This document shows, piece by piece, positions 28,491 to 36,375 of a stretch of DNA of 64,000 nt (position 1 is the first letter of the stretch; each line of letters opens with the position of its first letter). A program made the position numbers and the translations under genes. The stretch is from assembly GCA_963717195.1 (NCBI GenBank), contig CAVQVR010000013.1, positions 1 to 64,000 on the forward strand, given 5' to 3'. The notes under the pieces were generated by a model. That model was given only the letters and a program-made list of their open reading frames with translations, had not been told where the DNA came from and searched no databases. The stretch is from JACDAE01 sp963717195 (GTDB lineage: Bacteria > Chloroflexota > Ktedonobacteria > Ktedonobacterales > Ktedonobacteraceae).

Positions 28491-28691
28491 ATGCCAAAGC
28501 TTCGAAAGCTAATCAAACGACCAGGAAGCGCCAATACCTGCATCCCTGTACCGGTTGACGATACCGATGCGTATGGTGGTACCAGTATAGTATTCACACC
28601 CATTTCAAATCCCTTCCTCGTAGAAGAGAGCCGTCACAGAACCACTCTCATTGGATACCCTCTGACCTACGAGAGGCAAGAGCCTGTTTGA
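28491..28691 (+). CDS. Small hypothetical protein
   Basis: 66 residues, MPKLRKLIKRPGSANTCIPV then a proline- and threonine-rich stretch to GYPLTYERQEPV. An ACGGAG sequence precedes the ATG by about 9 bases. The 3' end overlaps the end of the convergent DnaA_N-HicB-zinc-finger gene by 44 bases. The basic start suggests nucleic-acid binding but there is no known motif, so the reality of the gene is uncertain. Confidence 0.35.
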   Translation: MPKLRKLIKRPGSANTCIPVPVDDTDAYGGTSIVFTPISNPFLVEESRHRTTLIGYPLTYERQEPV

Positions 28692-29385
28692 TCTGCTGAA
28701 AATCGACCGTTCCCTCCTCTATCATCTCCCGGCAGTACTCAACACATTCATTACAGATCGAGAAGCCACCAGGTCCGACCGTGAGACGAACAGCCTGGGC
28801 TTGCGGTGTCTGGCAGAACGAGCACTGGGAGGAACGTGCCGTTATCGAGATTGGGTCGTGCAATGCAGCAGTGTCGCTTTGCTTCTGATCCAAAGAAAGC
28901 GGAAGACGAAGATATTCCGCCGTCGTTTGTAGCTCAGGAACAGGTGCGTCATCGTTGTGGCTCATTTCCAGATAGGTTTGTAATGCCTCTCGTACTTCCT
29001 GCACGGCCTCCTGCCGCGTCTTTCCCGTTGCAACACATCCAGGAACATCTGGTACCGATGCCTGATACCCGAATAATTCTTTGGTGATTACCACCAGAAA
29101 GGTTGCGGTATTGCTGTCATACCGCTCTTCATCGGATTGAGTGAGAGTGCTCTTCAGACGCACATCCACTGGGGATCCAACGACCTCGCGTAATACTGTA
29201 CGGATCTGGTCAAGGTAGCGTACCTCCAGGTTAGCTCTTGTAAAGCTCGTTGGAACTCCTACGACAAATACTCCGTCTTGCCAGGAGAGGGCAGCCGTTT
29301 CTTGAAACCAGGAGGAAAAGGCGTCTGGATTAATGCTGGTACGAAGTCGTTCGAGGGTCGTCTGCCATATTTGTTGTTCCTGCAT
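28648..29385 (-). CDS. DnaA N-domain / HicB-like / ClpX zinc-finger fusion protein
   Basis: 245 residues with three separable parts. Residues ~3-75 match the DnaA N-terminal domain (IWQTTLERLRTSINPDAFSS, VPTSFTRANLEVRYLDQI), which in DnaA binds DnaB and regulators. Residues ~90-145 match a HicB-type antitoxin fold (FLVVITKELFGYQASVPDVP, GCVATGKTRQEAVQEVREAL). Residues ~190-235 match the ClpX C4 zinc-binding domain (CSFCQTP with GGFSICNECVEYCREMIEEG). The parts that would make DnaA or ClpX an ATPase are absent. The start is taken at ATG 29385, seven bases after GGAG; ATG 29397 is possible. It is the last gene before a gap of ~230 bases in the minus-strand run. The role is unknown; an adaptor linking replication, partner binding and protease targeting is one guess. 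Confidence 0.8.
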   Translation of the reverse strand: MQEQQIWQTTLERLRTSINPDAFSSWFQETAALSWQDGVFVVGVPTSFTRANLEVRYLDQIRTVLREVVGSPVDVRLKSTLTQSDEERYDSNTATFLVVITKELFGYQASVPDVPGCVATGKTRQEAVQEVREALQTYLEMSHNDDAPVPELQTTAEYLRLPLSLDQKQSDTAALHDPISITARSSQCSFCQTPQAQAVRLTVGPGGFSICNECVEYCREMIEEGTVDFQQIKQALASRRSEGIQ

Positions 29386-29612
29386 CACATTCTCCATCTT
29401 TCTGTCTTTTAACTCCCTGTTGGGAAACAGGCTTCTTACTGAAAGGGTCAAATCGCCTGGTGCAAAAGCCGAATTTTCCCCATTTAAGGGGACTGATAGA
29501 AAATAATGAGATGAAATTTGGCTCTGGAAAGGGCCCCATAAATCAATTGCTCACGTTCCTCGTTACTCTGTATCTTAGCAGAATTCTGCAAAAATTACAA
29601 CAGTGCTTCTCT

Positions 29613-30161
29613 CTACAACGCTCGGCGCATAGACTGATAACGCTGTGAAAATTGTTGTGCTGAGAGATTAGGGAAAAGCCGATCATAAGGAGGATGACCA
29701 ATTTTATTGAGCACATCCTGGCACAATCGATCCAGCTCATTGACCTCAACATATCCTTGACGAACCAATAATTGGACATCAAGAATATCTTGCCGATTCG
29801 CTCGCTGCATTTTCGATAACGCAATACTGTACCAGTCAAAATAAAAGACATCGACCTGATGATATCGCTTGATAAACTCGGAGCGTGCTTCCCATTGCGT
29901 TGGGAGCGGGAGAAAATCACCAGGGGAAGCAAATTCAATGTTGATATTCATCTTCTGTTTCAACTGGGCAACCTGAGCGGTGAGATTGCCGGGGTCGATG
30001 GTGATCTGAATATCAATATCGAGGGTTTGTCCGAGCCAAATCCCTCGATGAACCAGTGCTGCACCTCCCGTGAGGTATAATCGGCCTGCCTGCCGTGTTC
30101 GACCAACCTCCGTGAGAAAGTGCTCAATATCTTGTCGCCCCACGTGTTGTCGCATACTCAT
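29613..30161 (-). CDS. Nucleotidyltransferase-fold protein (DUF6036/AbiEii-like)
   Basis: 182 residues. Residues ~22-52 read GRLYLTGGAALVHRGIWLGQ TLDIDIQI, the GG-x-A … D-x-D pattern of minimal nucleotidyltransferases such as AbiEii/MenA toxins. SIALSKMQRANRQDILDVQL is the usual later Lys/Asp helix. Such proteins transfer nucleotides to tRNA or protein and often serve as toxins of type IV-like pairs. The start ATG 30161 lies 15 bases after the stop of the upstream gene on the same strand, so the two are co-transcribed. The pairing with an upstream partner of similar size supports a toxin-antitoxin arrangement but does not prove it. Confidence 0.7.
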   Translation of the reverse strand: MSMRQHVGRQDIEHFLTEVGRTRQAGRLYLTGGAALVHRGIWLGQTLDIDIQITIDPGNLTAQVAQLKQKMNINIEFASPGDFLPLPTQWEARSEFIKRYHQVDVFYFDWYSIALSKMQRANRQDILDVQLLVRQGYVEVNELDRLCQDVLNKIGHPPYDRLFPNLSAQQFSQRYQSMRRAL

Positions 30162-30176
30162 ACCCGTTTTTCCTTC

Positions 30177-30761
30177 TTACGCGCTCAGTTGGAGCAATGC
30201 TTCCCTGACTTCATCAGAGAGTTCCCGCTGAGCGGCTTCCTCTTGGAGTAGGAGATGATTGATCTGGTTCTGCCAGTCATCGAGCACGTTGAAGGGGAGG
30301 CCGTAGTGTTGCTGTTGATAGTCTTGTAATGCCAGAAGTCCATCACGTCCATAGCCCGAGCGCGGTGGGGGCAGGTGACGATCCTCCCACAGAGCAACAA
30401 ACGGAGCTTCGGGAAACGATGGAAGGCGACCAAGGGCAAAGGTTAGCCGAAAGAGCCACCATTGCTGAAGGTAAAGCGTCGCCAGGATGAGGACGCTGAG
30501 CGTTTCAGCGATGGTCTCTTCGCTCCTCAGAAGCGCTTCTCCCGCAGAAGATGCAAGCTCTGGATGTAAAATGAACAGGGAAATGCAGGCATTCTCAATG
30601 AGAGGATAGCCACACGCCGCCAGCCGCTGAAGCAAGTGAACAGGCTCGACCTCGTCGTCTTCGTTCACATATGCCCCATTCCCCACAAGGTAAGAAATCC
30701 CGTTCATTTGTAACAGTGTAATTAAGGAATCGATTTCATCCCAATCAAAGGTCATGTTCAC
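30177..30761 (-). CDS. Hypothetical partner of the nucleotidyltransferase
   Basis: 194 residues, mostly helical, with no signal peptide. Segments are DWDEIDSLITLLQMNGISYL, VNEDDEVEPVHLLQRLAACG, TLSVLILATLYLQQWWLFRL and a C-terminal amphipathic helix (QEEAAQRELSDEVREALLQL). The family is not recognised. GTG 30761 directly follows the stop of the Uma2 gene, and ATG 30755 is an alternative start; the gene stops 15 bases before the nucleotidyltransferase. Its place just upstream of the putative toxin is where an antitoxin would be expected. Confidence 0.6.
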   Translation of the reverse strand: MNMTFDWDEIDSLITLLQMNGISYLVGNGAYVNEDDEVEPVHLLQRLAACGYPLIENACISLFILHPELASSAGEALLRSEETIAETLSVLILATLYLQQWWLFRLTFALGRLPSFPEAPFVALWEDRHLPPPRSGYGRDGLLALQDYQQQHYGLPFNVLDDWQNQINHLLLQEEAAQRELSDEVREALLQLSA

Positions 30762-31419
30762 TCATTCATCCTCTTCTTCCCCCTCGTCAAACTCCAGTCC
30801 GCGATAGAACTCCCCAATCTCAATTTGCACTGCAATGCTGGCGAAATAGATCGTATCACCCGGCCCATAATGGCGATAGGACCACTCCTTCGGATTGTCC
30901 GGCTCCTGTTCACTACGCTGCCAGACTTCGACATACTGCGCAAACTGGCTCACCAGTGCGATTTCTTGGATCGTGGGACACTGCTGGTACGCTTTCATCT
31001 TAATGCCCCGGTCGCGTACTTCTGTCCCAGGCGAGAGCACCTCCACCACCAGGCGCGGCGATGCAATCAGCGTATTATTCGGGCGTCTATCAGCACGATC
31101 ACAGGAAACCGTCGCATCTGGGTACACATACTGAGGCTTTCCATTTCTTTTTTGTGCCGATCAAGACCTGCACATCCACGCCGAAGACGGTACAGGGGCC
31201 AGAACGAAACTGGCGATCAAACGCAGAGCTGATGTTGCGATTGATTCGGTCGTGAGCCACACTGCCGCCAGACATCATATAGGCCAGACCATCAATATAC
31301 TCATATTTGCGATCAGGAGAGAGGCGCTCCAATTCGTGATACGCCTCCTCGGTCATGATTTTGCCCTTGCCAGGCCATCCTAATCGTTGAGAACCCTCGC
31401 GTTGGGGATTTGTTGCCAT
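30762..31419 (-). pseudogene. Uma2-family (DUF820) endonuclease-fold protein, frameshifted
   Basis: From ATG 31419 (preceded by AGGAGG) the frame reads GKIMTEEAYHELERLSPDRK YEYIDGLAYMMSGGS and ends after KKKWKASVCVPRCDG. Dropping one base near 31130, next to an A-run, restores KPQYVYPDATVSCDRADRRP, SPRLVVEVLSPGTEVRDRGI KMKAYQQCPTIQEIALVSQF and the acidic tail. Uma2 proteins have a PD-(D/E)xK fold (the D...EVLSPGT block with Glu and the following Lys) and are greatly expanded in Chloroflexi and cyanobacteria without a settled function. It heads the three-gene minus-strand run. A single indel may be a sequencing error. Confidence 0.8.
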
Positions 31420-31545
31420 ACCATCCTCCTGTGCGCAACTAAAATGGACGATCATCCCTTTGCTAGCCAGTGTACCATACAAAAGAGAGCGTTGGCACAT
31501 GATATCATGGGAAATCCGATCCCGTGGGGAAATGGTGACCAGCTT
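31420..31545. other. Promoter region of the Uma2 run
   Basis: 126 bases holding the ribosome site AGGAGG for the minus-strand gene. No other feature. Confidence 0.4.
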
Positions 31546-31915
31546 TTGGAGGTTGAAGAAGAGAAATTTCTTCCAGGAAGCGAATACCCTTCTCGTAAGC
31601 ATCCAGTAACAGAAGCAGAAACGGATTTTGAGAAGTATCTCTTTGCAAAAACCTGTCTCTCTTGTATCTTCCTTCTTTATTATGTATATTTGTTCTATGG
31701 AGAGCTTTTAACAACCTGCCATTAAAACGTGTGAGCGCTTTTGTCAAAAGACGTAAAAAGCGCCTGTGAACACATTTGCTAGGCACGCTCACATGTTCGG
31801 TATGGTTGTTCAACCCGCTTTACAGGCGGGTTCATACGAATCAGCGGTAATTCTGTAAGTTCCTGCCTTCCAAGCAGGCTATCGCGAGTTCGAATTCTCG
31901 TCTCCCGCTTTTTTC
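31546..31915 (+). repeat. Structured repeat, copy 2, ending in a tRNA-Gly-like sequence
   Basis: Same orientation and layout as 23607-23970: coding-like start (VEEEKFLPGSEYPSRKH), ACAACCTGCCATTAAAACG, stem TGTGAGCG (31730-31737) with CGCTCACA (31786-31793), inner stem GCGCTTTT with AAAAGCGC (31756-31763), hairpin AACCCGC/GCGGGTT (31812-31832), tRNA-like part and T6. Stems are perfect here and partly changed in copy 1. The two copies frame about 7.6 kb. 31916-32126 has only a short direct repeat (TGTTCAAAG…GGA.C at ~32043 and ~32104) before the GH43 gene. Confidence 0.65.
31826..31908 (+). tRNA. Degenerate tRNA-Gly(UCC)-like gene, copy 2
   Basis: Acceptor GCGGGTT/CTCCCGC (five pairs), D arm GAAT-CAGCGGTA-ATTC, an eight-base connector, anticodon arm CCTGC-CTTCCAA-GCAGG with TCC at 31869-31871, variable loop CTATC, and T arm starting GCGAG-TTCGAAT with one extra T before CTCG. 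The length, 83 bases, equals copy 1. The over-long connector and extra T-arm base make normal translation unlikely. Confidence 0.4.
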
Positions 31916-32126
31916 GTGTCTATCGTTCCCTTGCAGGCCCTTGAGAGGCCGCTTTCGTAACCCTGCCTGGAGAGGAGGAAGTCTCGTTTGACATTGGCTC
32001 AGGGATGCATAGCTGGTCTTATGCGTATTCAATGTCTCTTATTGTTCAAAGTTTTGTAGGACCGGTACCCAATAGGTGAACTGCTAGATCGATAGGATCT
32101 ACTGTTCAAAGATTTGGAGGACAAGG

Positions 32127-33200
32127 ATGTTAAATTCCATCGTAGATTTCTTTGGACATCAAAGGCTGTTCTTTAGTAGATTTATTCCATGTAGCGTGCG
32201 TCCTGTCGCGATATTCGCGCTCCTGCTGGCGCTTACAGTGAGTATCGCCAACGGTAATCTGGCCAATGCGCATACGCTGGCTGATGATCTAGCCAGAGTG
32301 TATGCGCTGGCCGGTGATCGGCACATGGCCGATCCGAGCGTCATCAGGGTAGGAACCTGCTATTATGGATTTTCAACAGGATTTCAAGGTGGTCCTGGTC
32401 ATGGCAGCCCGACCATTCGAAAGACCTGTGACACCACACTCCGCACAGGCTGGACTTATATTGGAACTGTTTTCACTAATACGCCAGCCTGGATAACCGC
32501 AGCCCTCGGTTCGCAACCTCCTAATCTATGGGCTCCTGACATCAATTATTGGAATGGAAAATACCACCTGTACTATGCTGGTTCTCTCTGGGGAACTGCC
32601 TTTGCGGTTATGGGTCTGGCAACGGCAACCCACATCGAAGGCCCCTGGACAGACGCCGGAGAAGTGACAAGGGTCAATTATCCTATTGATCCCAATGTTG
32701 TGTGGGGTCCTGGTGGTGTTGCATATATCACCTGGGGATCGTGGACAGGTAACTATGGCATCAGTATGCACGTGCTGGATCAAACGACAGGAAAACTTTC
32801 TACTTCAAATAAGACACTTTGGCATATTGCCAATGGTATCGAGGCTACAACGATGTCCTTCAATGGTGGTTACTACTACCTATGGGGATCGAAGGGAACC
32901 TGCTGTCGGGGCGTCAATAGCACGTATTATACAGTTGTAGGCCGCTCTACCAGCATCACGGGGCCGTTCCTCGATAAAAACGGCACCAATATGAATAACG
33001 GTGGCGGTACTACAGTCCTGACAGGCAGTTGGCCGAAAGTTGCGGCGGGTGGTGCTGATGAGTTTGACGATCCAACATATAATGTTGCGCAGCGGTTAGC
33101 CTATCATTACTATGACGCGAACAACAACGGACAAGAAACATTAGATATTCGTACTATCATGTATTCTAATGGTTGGCCGGTCCTGAGCGCGCCACTGTAA
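32127..33200 (+). CDS. Secreted GH43 arabinan endo-1,5-alpha-L-arabinosidase
   Basis: 357 residues. A signal peptide (hydrophobic IFALLLALTVSIANGNLANA, cleavage near ANA-HT, residue ~48) is followed by a five-blade GH43 domain. The catalytic triad positions fit: base Asp in HMADPSVIR (~69), Asp in YPIDPNVVWGPGG (~188), and acid Glu in NGIEATTMSFN (~238). LWAPDINYWNGKYHLYYAGS and GRSTSITGPFLDKNG are typical of arabinanases. It cuts alpha-1,5 links in arabinan side chains of pectin outside the cell. A GH54 and a GH28 gene lie 21-24 kb away. It is monocistronic; the start at 32127 follows GGAGGACAAGG. Confidence 0.85.
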   Translation: MLNSIVDFFGHQRLFFSRFIPCSVRPVAIFALLLALTVSIANGNLANAHTLADDLARVYALAGDRHMADPSVIRVGTCYYGFSTGFQGGPGHGSPTIRKTCDTTLRTGWTYIGTVFTNTPAWITAALGSQPPNLWAPDINYWNGKYHLYYAGSLWGTAFAVMGLATATHIEGPWTDAGEVTRVNYPIDPNVVWGPGGVAYITWGSWTGNYGISMHVLDQTTGKLSTSNKTLWHIANGIEATTMSFNGGYYYLWGSKGTCCRGVNSTYYTVVGRSTSITGPFLDKNGTNMNNGGGTTVLTGSWPKVAAGGADEFDDPTYNVAQRLAYHYYDANNNGQETLDIRTIMYSNGWPVLSAPL

Positions 33201-33288
33201 AAAGTAACCTCTACCGCTTACTGTTCGCCGAAGTGGAAATCTACCCGTAGCCTCACCCGATTGCTTCGTTTTCCTCAGCGTTGACACT

Positions 33289-33309
33289 CTCCCGCTTTCT
33301 AAGCGGGAG
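33289..33309. repeat. Hairpin resembling an IS200/IS605 end
   Basis: CTCCCGCTT-TCT-AAGCGGGAG, a perfect 9-bp stem with 3-base loop, followed by AATCTTGG. It could equally be the terminator of the GH43 gene, but there is no T-run. A similar hairpin lies at 36612-36632. Confidence 0.35.
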
Positions 33310-33425
33310 AATCTTGGTTTCGCCTGGCAACTCGCCTGTCATCATCACCGGATCGGGGTGGTGGAACTGAAACCGTTGCCTTGCCCCCTGTCTTCTATCA
33401 AAACGTCAGCCTGTCTTTATATACC

Positions 33426-33455
33426 TTGACAAGTATATACTCCATGGAGTATATT
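33426..33455 (+). promoter_or_regulatory. Promoter with 20-bp palindromic operator
   Basis: TTGACA at 33426-33431 and TATATT at 33450-33455 are spaced 18 bases apart as -35 and -10 boxes. The perfect palindrome ATATACTCCATGGAGTATAT (33435-33454) fills the spacer, a good site for the ArsR-type repressor encoded downstream at 33950. Confidence 0.6.
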
Positions 33456-33461
33456 AAGAGG

Positions 33462-33502
33462 GTAGAATCTGTGTTCGAAATCATTGTGGAGCGAAACTGC
33501 CG
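33462..33502 (+). repeat. Duplicated ArsR 5' end (remnant copy)
   Basis: 35 of 41 bases match the first 41 bases of the ArsR gene at 33950-33990 (shared AATCTGTGTTCGAAATCATT). The VOC gene lies between the copies. Confidence 0.75.
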
Positions 33503-33519
33503 TGATAAGGAGAAACGAA

Positions 33520-33909
33520 ATGAAAATCAAATTGACTACGGTATATGTGGACGATCAGAAGAAGGCACTGCGCTTCTATACAGAGATACTGGGTTTTGCT
33601 AAGAAGGCCGATTTCAGTCAGGGCCTATATCGCTGGCTGACCGTGGCCTCGCCCGAGGAGCCGGACGGCATTGAACTGCAGCTGGCGCTGAACGACAACC
33701 CCGCAGCCAAAGTGTATCAGCAGGCGATCTTTCAACAGGGGCAGCCCGCGATCATGTTCTACACCGACGACATCAAGGGCGACTACGAGCGGATCAAGGC
33801 CCGCGGCGCCGAGTTCACGATGGTGCCCACCGACGTAACCGGTTCGACCATTGCCATGCTGAACGACACCTGCGGCAACCTCATTCAGCTCGTCCAGCTA
33901 CGATATTAA
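33520..33909 (+). CDS. VOC (glyoxalase/bleomycin-resistance fold) protein
   Basis: 129 residues, MKIKLTTVYVDDQKKALRFY then TEILGFAKKADFSQGLYRWL, FYTDDIKGDYERIKARGAEF and MLNDTCGNLIQLVQL. This is one beta-alpha-beta-beta-beta pair typical of the vicinal oxygen chelate superfamily. The likely metal positions are partly altered (Glu in GIELQLAL and Asn in GNLIQL), so the activity is uncertain. AAGGAG precedes ATG 33520. First gene of a three-gene set with ArsR and an AHSA1-type protein, all under the palindromic promoter at 33426. Confidence 0.85.
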   Translation: MKIKLTTVYVDDQKKALRFYTEILGFAKKADFSQGLYRWLTVASPEEPDGIELQLALNDNPAAKVYQQAIFQQGQPAIMFYTDDIKGDYERIKARGAEFTMVPTDVTGSTIAMLNDTCGNLIQLVQLRY

Positions 33910-33949
33910 GGGCGGCCGTTCAACTGCTCTGCGGGGTATACACAAGAAA

Positions 33950-34255
33950 ATGGAATCTGTGTTCGAAATCATTGCGGAGCCGAACCGCCGCGCAATCTTG
34001 AGCCTGCTGGTCTCATCGCAACAGTCGGTTGGAGAGATTGCGCATCAGCTTCATATGTCGCAGCCGAGCGTGTCAAAGCACCTGCGTGTGCTGCGCGAGG
34101 CCGGTTTCGTGGAATCCGTGGTGGATGCACAGCACCGTCTCTACCGGCTGAGACCTGAACGACTTCAAGAGGTGGATGCCTGGCTGGCTCCGTTCCGTCG
34201 GTTCTGGTCCGCTCACGTGGATGCTCTCGAACGCCACCTCGACCATATGGATTAA
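33950..34255 (+). CDS. ArsR-family winged-helix repressor
   Basis: 101 residues. VFEIIAEPNRRAILSLLVSS is the usual ArsR start. The recognition helix is in HQLHMSQPSVSKHLRVLREA and the wing in VESVVDAQHRLYRLRPE. The metal-binding Cys residues of arsenic or cadmium sensors are absent; this matches the AHSA1-linked ArsR subgroup that represses its own operon. The likely operator is the palindrome at 33435-33454. It sits 40 bases after the VOC gene and 32 bases before the AHSA1-type gene. Confidence 0.85.
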   Translation: MESVFEIIAEPNRRAILSLLVSSQQSVGEIAHQLHMSQPSVSKHLRVLREAGFVESVVDAQHRLYRLRPERLQEVDAWLAPFRRFWSAHVDALERHLDHMD

Positions 34256-34287
34256 TCGACGCAAACAAAATAGAAGAGAAGGAGAAG

Positions 34288-34858
34288 ATGATGACCGAGT
34301 GCGAGCAGTACGCACCGGGTCCCGCCAGCGGGGCGCAGGTACGCAAGGGCAGGGAGAGGTGGACGCTCATTCTTGTCAGAGAACTGCGCCACCCGCCGGA
34401 AAAAGTCTGGCAGGCGCTTACCGACCCAGCGCATCTGCGCAGAGTGGGCGCCCTTTGAGGCCGATAGGAGCCTGGGTACGACCGGTATCGCAGTGAAGCT
34501 CACTATGGCGGAAGCGCCCACGTCCCAAGTTTCTGAAACAAGAGTGACGCGAGCCGAGGCTCCCAGGATACTTGAGTACAACTGGGGTGGCAACGATATC
34601 CGCTGGGAACTCGAAGCCTTTGACGGCGGCACGCGCCTGACGCTGTGGCACGACATCGATCGCCGCTTCATCTCAATGGGCGCTGCCGGGTGGCACATTT
34701 GTTTCGATGTTCTAGATCACCTGCTCAGCGGCGCTCCCATCGGTCGCATCGTCGGTGGTGAAGCGATGAAGTTTGACTGGCAACGGCTCAACGCAGAGTA
34801 CACCCAGCAATTCGGTATTAAAGTTCCGGACGGGTCGCCCAAAGTCAGCGAATCCTGA
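34288..34858 (+). pseudogene. AHSA1/SRPBCC-family protein, frameshifted
   Basis: From ATG 34288 (GAAGGAGAAG before it) the frame gives RWTLILVRELRHPPEKVWQA LTDPAHLR and stops early. Removing one A near 34441 restores EWAPFEADRSLGTTGIAVKL, RILEYNWGGNDIRWELEAFD and GGTRLTLWHDIDRRFISMGA to the stop at 34858. This is a complete START-like SRPBCC protein of about 190 residues, the usual companion of this ArsR type. The single extra base could be a sequencing error or a recent loss of function. Confidence 0.8.
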
Positions 34859-34893
34859 GAAGAACGCAAGTGAGCAGGGTAGTTGACCGCTGA

Positions 34894-35346
34894 CACGGTG
34901 AGACAGGCATAAACTTTCTTGAAAAACGCTTTCTTGATGAGCTAGAACAGATCTTCGAGGAGGTTCCTGAGAATATACGATGGCTTCACCAAAAAGCAGG
35001 AAAAACAGAAGGATTTGCTCCCCCTGCGCACTTCAGGAACCCGTTTGACCCAAAAAGTGCATTTCCCAAACAGCCCTATACCAGAGATGAGCTACACACC
35101 TACCTGAAACATCTGCGGAAGAAGTGCCAGTCAACGATCACCGAGTTGTCAGACGAGCAAGCGCACCAACTGTTCCATTTCCCCTGGTCCAGTGAAAATC
35201 CGATGAGCTATTTAGAGCTCCAGTTGTACACCATGCGTCATGTGCAGGAACACGCGGCCCAACTGAGCCTCTTTCTCGGACAGCACGGCGTCTCGGACGA
35301 GGCGCTCGACTGGGTCACGCGAGCGAAGGATGAATCTGGTAGCTGA
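34894..35346 (+). pseudogene. DinB-superfamily protein, N-terminally truncated
   Basis: An open frame begins after a TGA at 34891-34893 without a start codon: NFLEKRFLDELEQIFEEVPE, PKQPYTRDELHTYLKHLRKK, LFHFPWSSENPMSYLELQLY and MRHVQEHAAQLSLFLGQHGV (helical, with the His of HVQEHAAQL). This is the last ~150 residues of a DinB-like bundle. An inner ATG at 35146 is too late to give a whole fold. Confidence 0.6.
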
Positions 35347-35397
35347 GTTCGCGGATGCGCAAGTGGCTCCCCGTCGGGCCGACGCATGCCTTCCTAG

Positions 35398-36375
35398 ACC
35401 CGAATCCCAAGTGCATCGGCCAGCCACTGGTTGAGCCGGTCATTGCGTGCACCGCCCCCAGGACATGGACGACAGTGATGGCGGTTCCTGTCAACTGCCC
35501 GATCTGGTGAAATACCTCGCAGTAGCGCAGCACCAGGCTTTCCATAATACAGCGGGCGAAAGCGACAGGCGCGGAAAGCGGTACCTGCCCGTGCTCTAAG
35601 AGGTACGTATTGATGGCAGCTGGCATATCCAGTGGGGCCAGAAAGCGTGCATCATCGGGATCAATGAGAGCGGCGAAGGCGGAGACTGCATCCACATCTG
35701 CAAGCAAGGTATCGTAGTCGGTCGCATGGCCACTCTGCGCGAAGCCTCGTTGGCATTCTTGTAAGAGCCACAGGCCCATCACGTTCTCGAGGAAGCGCGT
35801 GGTGCCGAAGATCCCACCCTCCCTCGTTGGTACCGTTGGCGGCCAGGGCCTCCGCTGTCATCAGGGGATGCGGCAGTTCAACGCCCACCAGTGACCAGGT
35901 ACCAGAGCTGATGTAGCCCCAGCCAGGTGAACGCTGCGCAGGTGTCGCTGCGATCGCCGAGCCGGTATCGTGTGTCGCTGGCGCGATTACCTGAGCCATC
36001 CCCATCTCGCGCTGTAATTCCGGCACGATCTTGCCGAGCCTGGTTCCTGCCTCGACTACTGGTGGCAGCATGGCGGTTGGAAGTGCCAACCGCTCCAGCA
36101 GGTCGGTCGTCCATGTCCCGCGGATGGCGTCCCAACACTGTGTCGTGGTCGCATTGGTCCGCTCGGAGGTTTGCGACCCACAGAGCCAGCTATGCAACAG
36201 ATCGGGAATGAGGAACTCGATCGCCGCGCTGCCGTTGCTGTTGACCGAAGCTCCAGTGGATGAGCCTCCACACCCTGCGAGAAATGCGGCGAGACCCAGC
36301 GAGGTTCTAGTTGCAACCCTGACAAACTGACGCCGAATTCATGGGCTGTGCGAGCCCGGAGCGTTGTTGAGACAT
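35398..36375 (-). pseudogene. Chimera: sugar-binding lipoprotein signal joined to rhamnulokinase fragment
   Basis: ATG 36375, after AGGAGTGAGTAG, starts MSQQRSGLAQP. After one frame change the protein reads RRQFVRVATRTSLGLAAFLA GCGGSSTGAS, a lipoprotein signal with an LAGC lipobox, typical of ABC sugar-binding proteins. Near 36237 this runs in frame into IEFLIPDLLHSWLCG, the middle of an FGGY kinase of the rhamnulokinase (RhaB) type. It continues through ATHDTGSAIAATPAQ, YISSGTWSLVGVELPHPLMT, a frame change at ~35815, RFLENVMGLWLLQECQRGFA, another at ~35455, and GGARNDRLNQWLADALGIRV. A deletion evidently fused two genes of a sugar locus, and both parts are dead. Confidence 0.7.
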
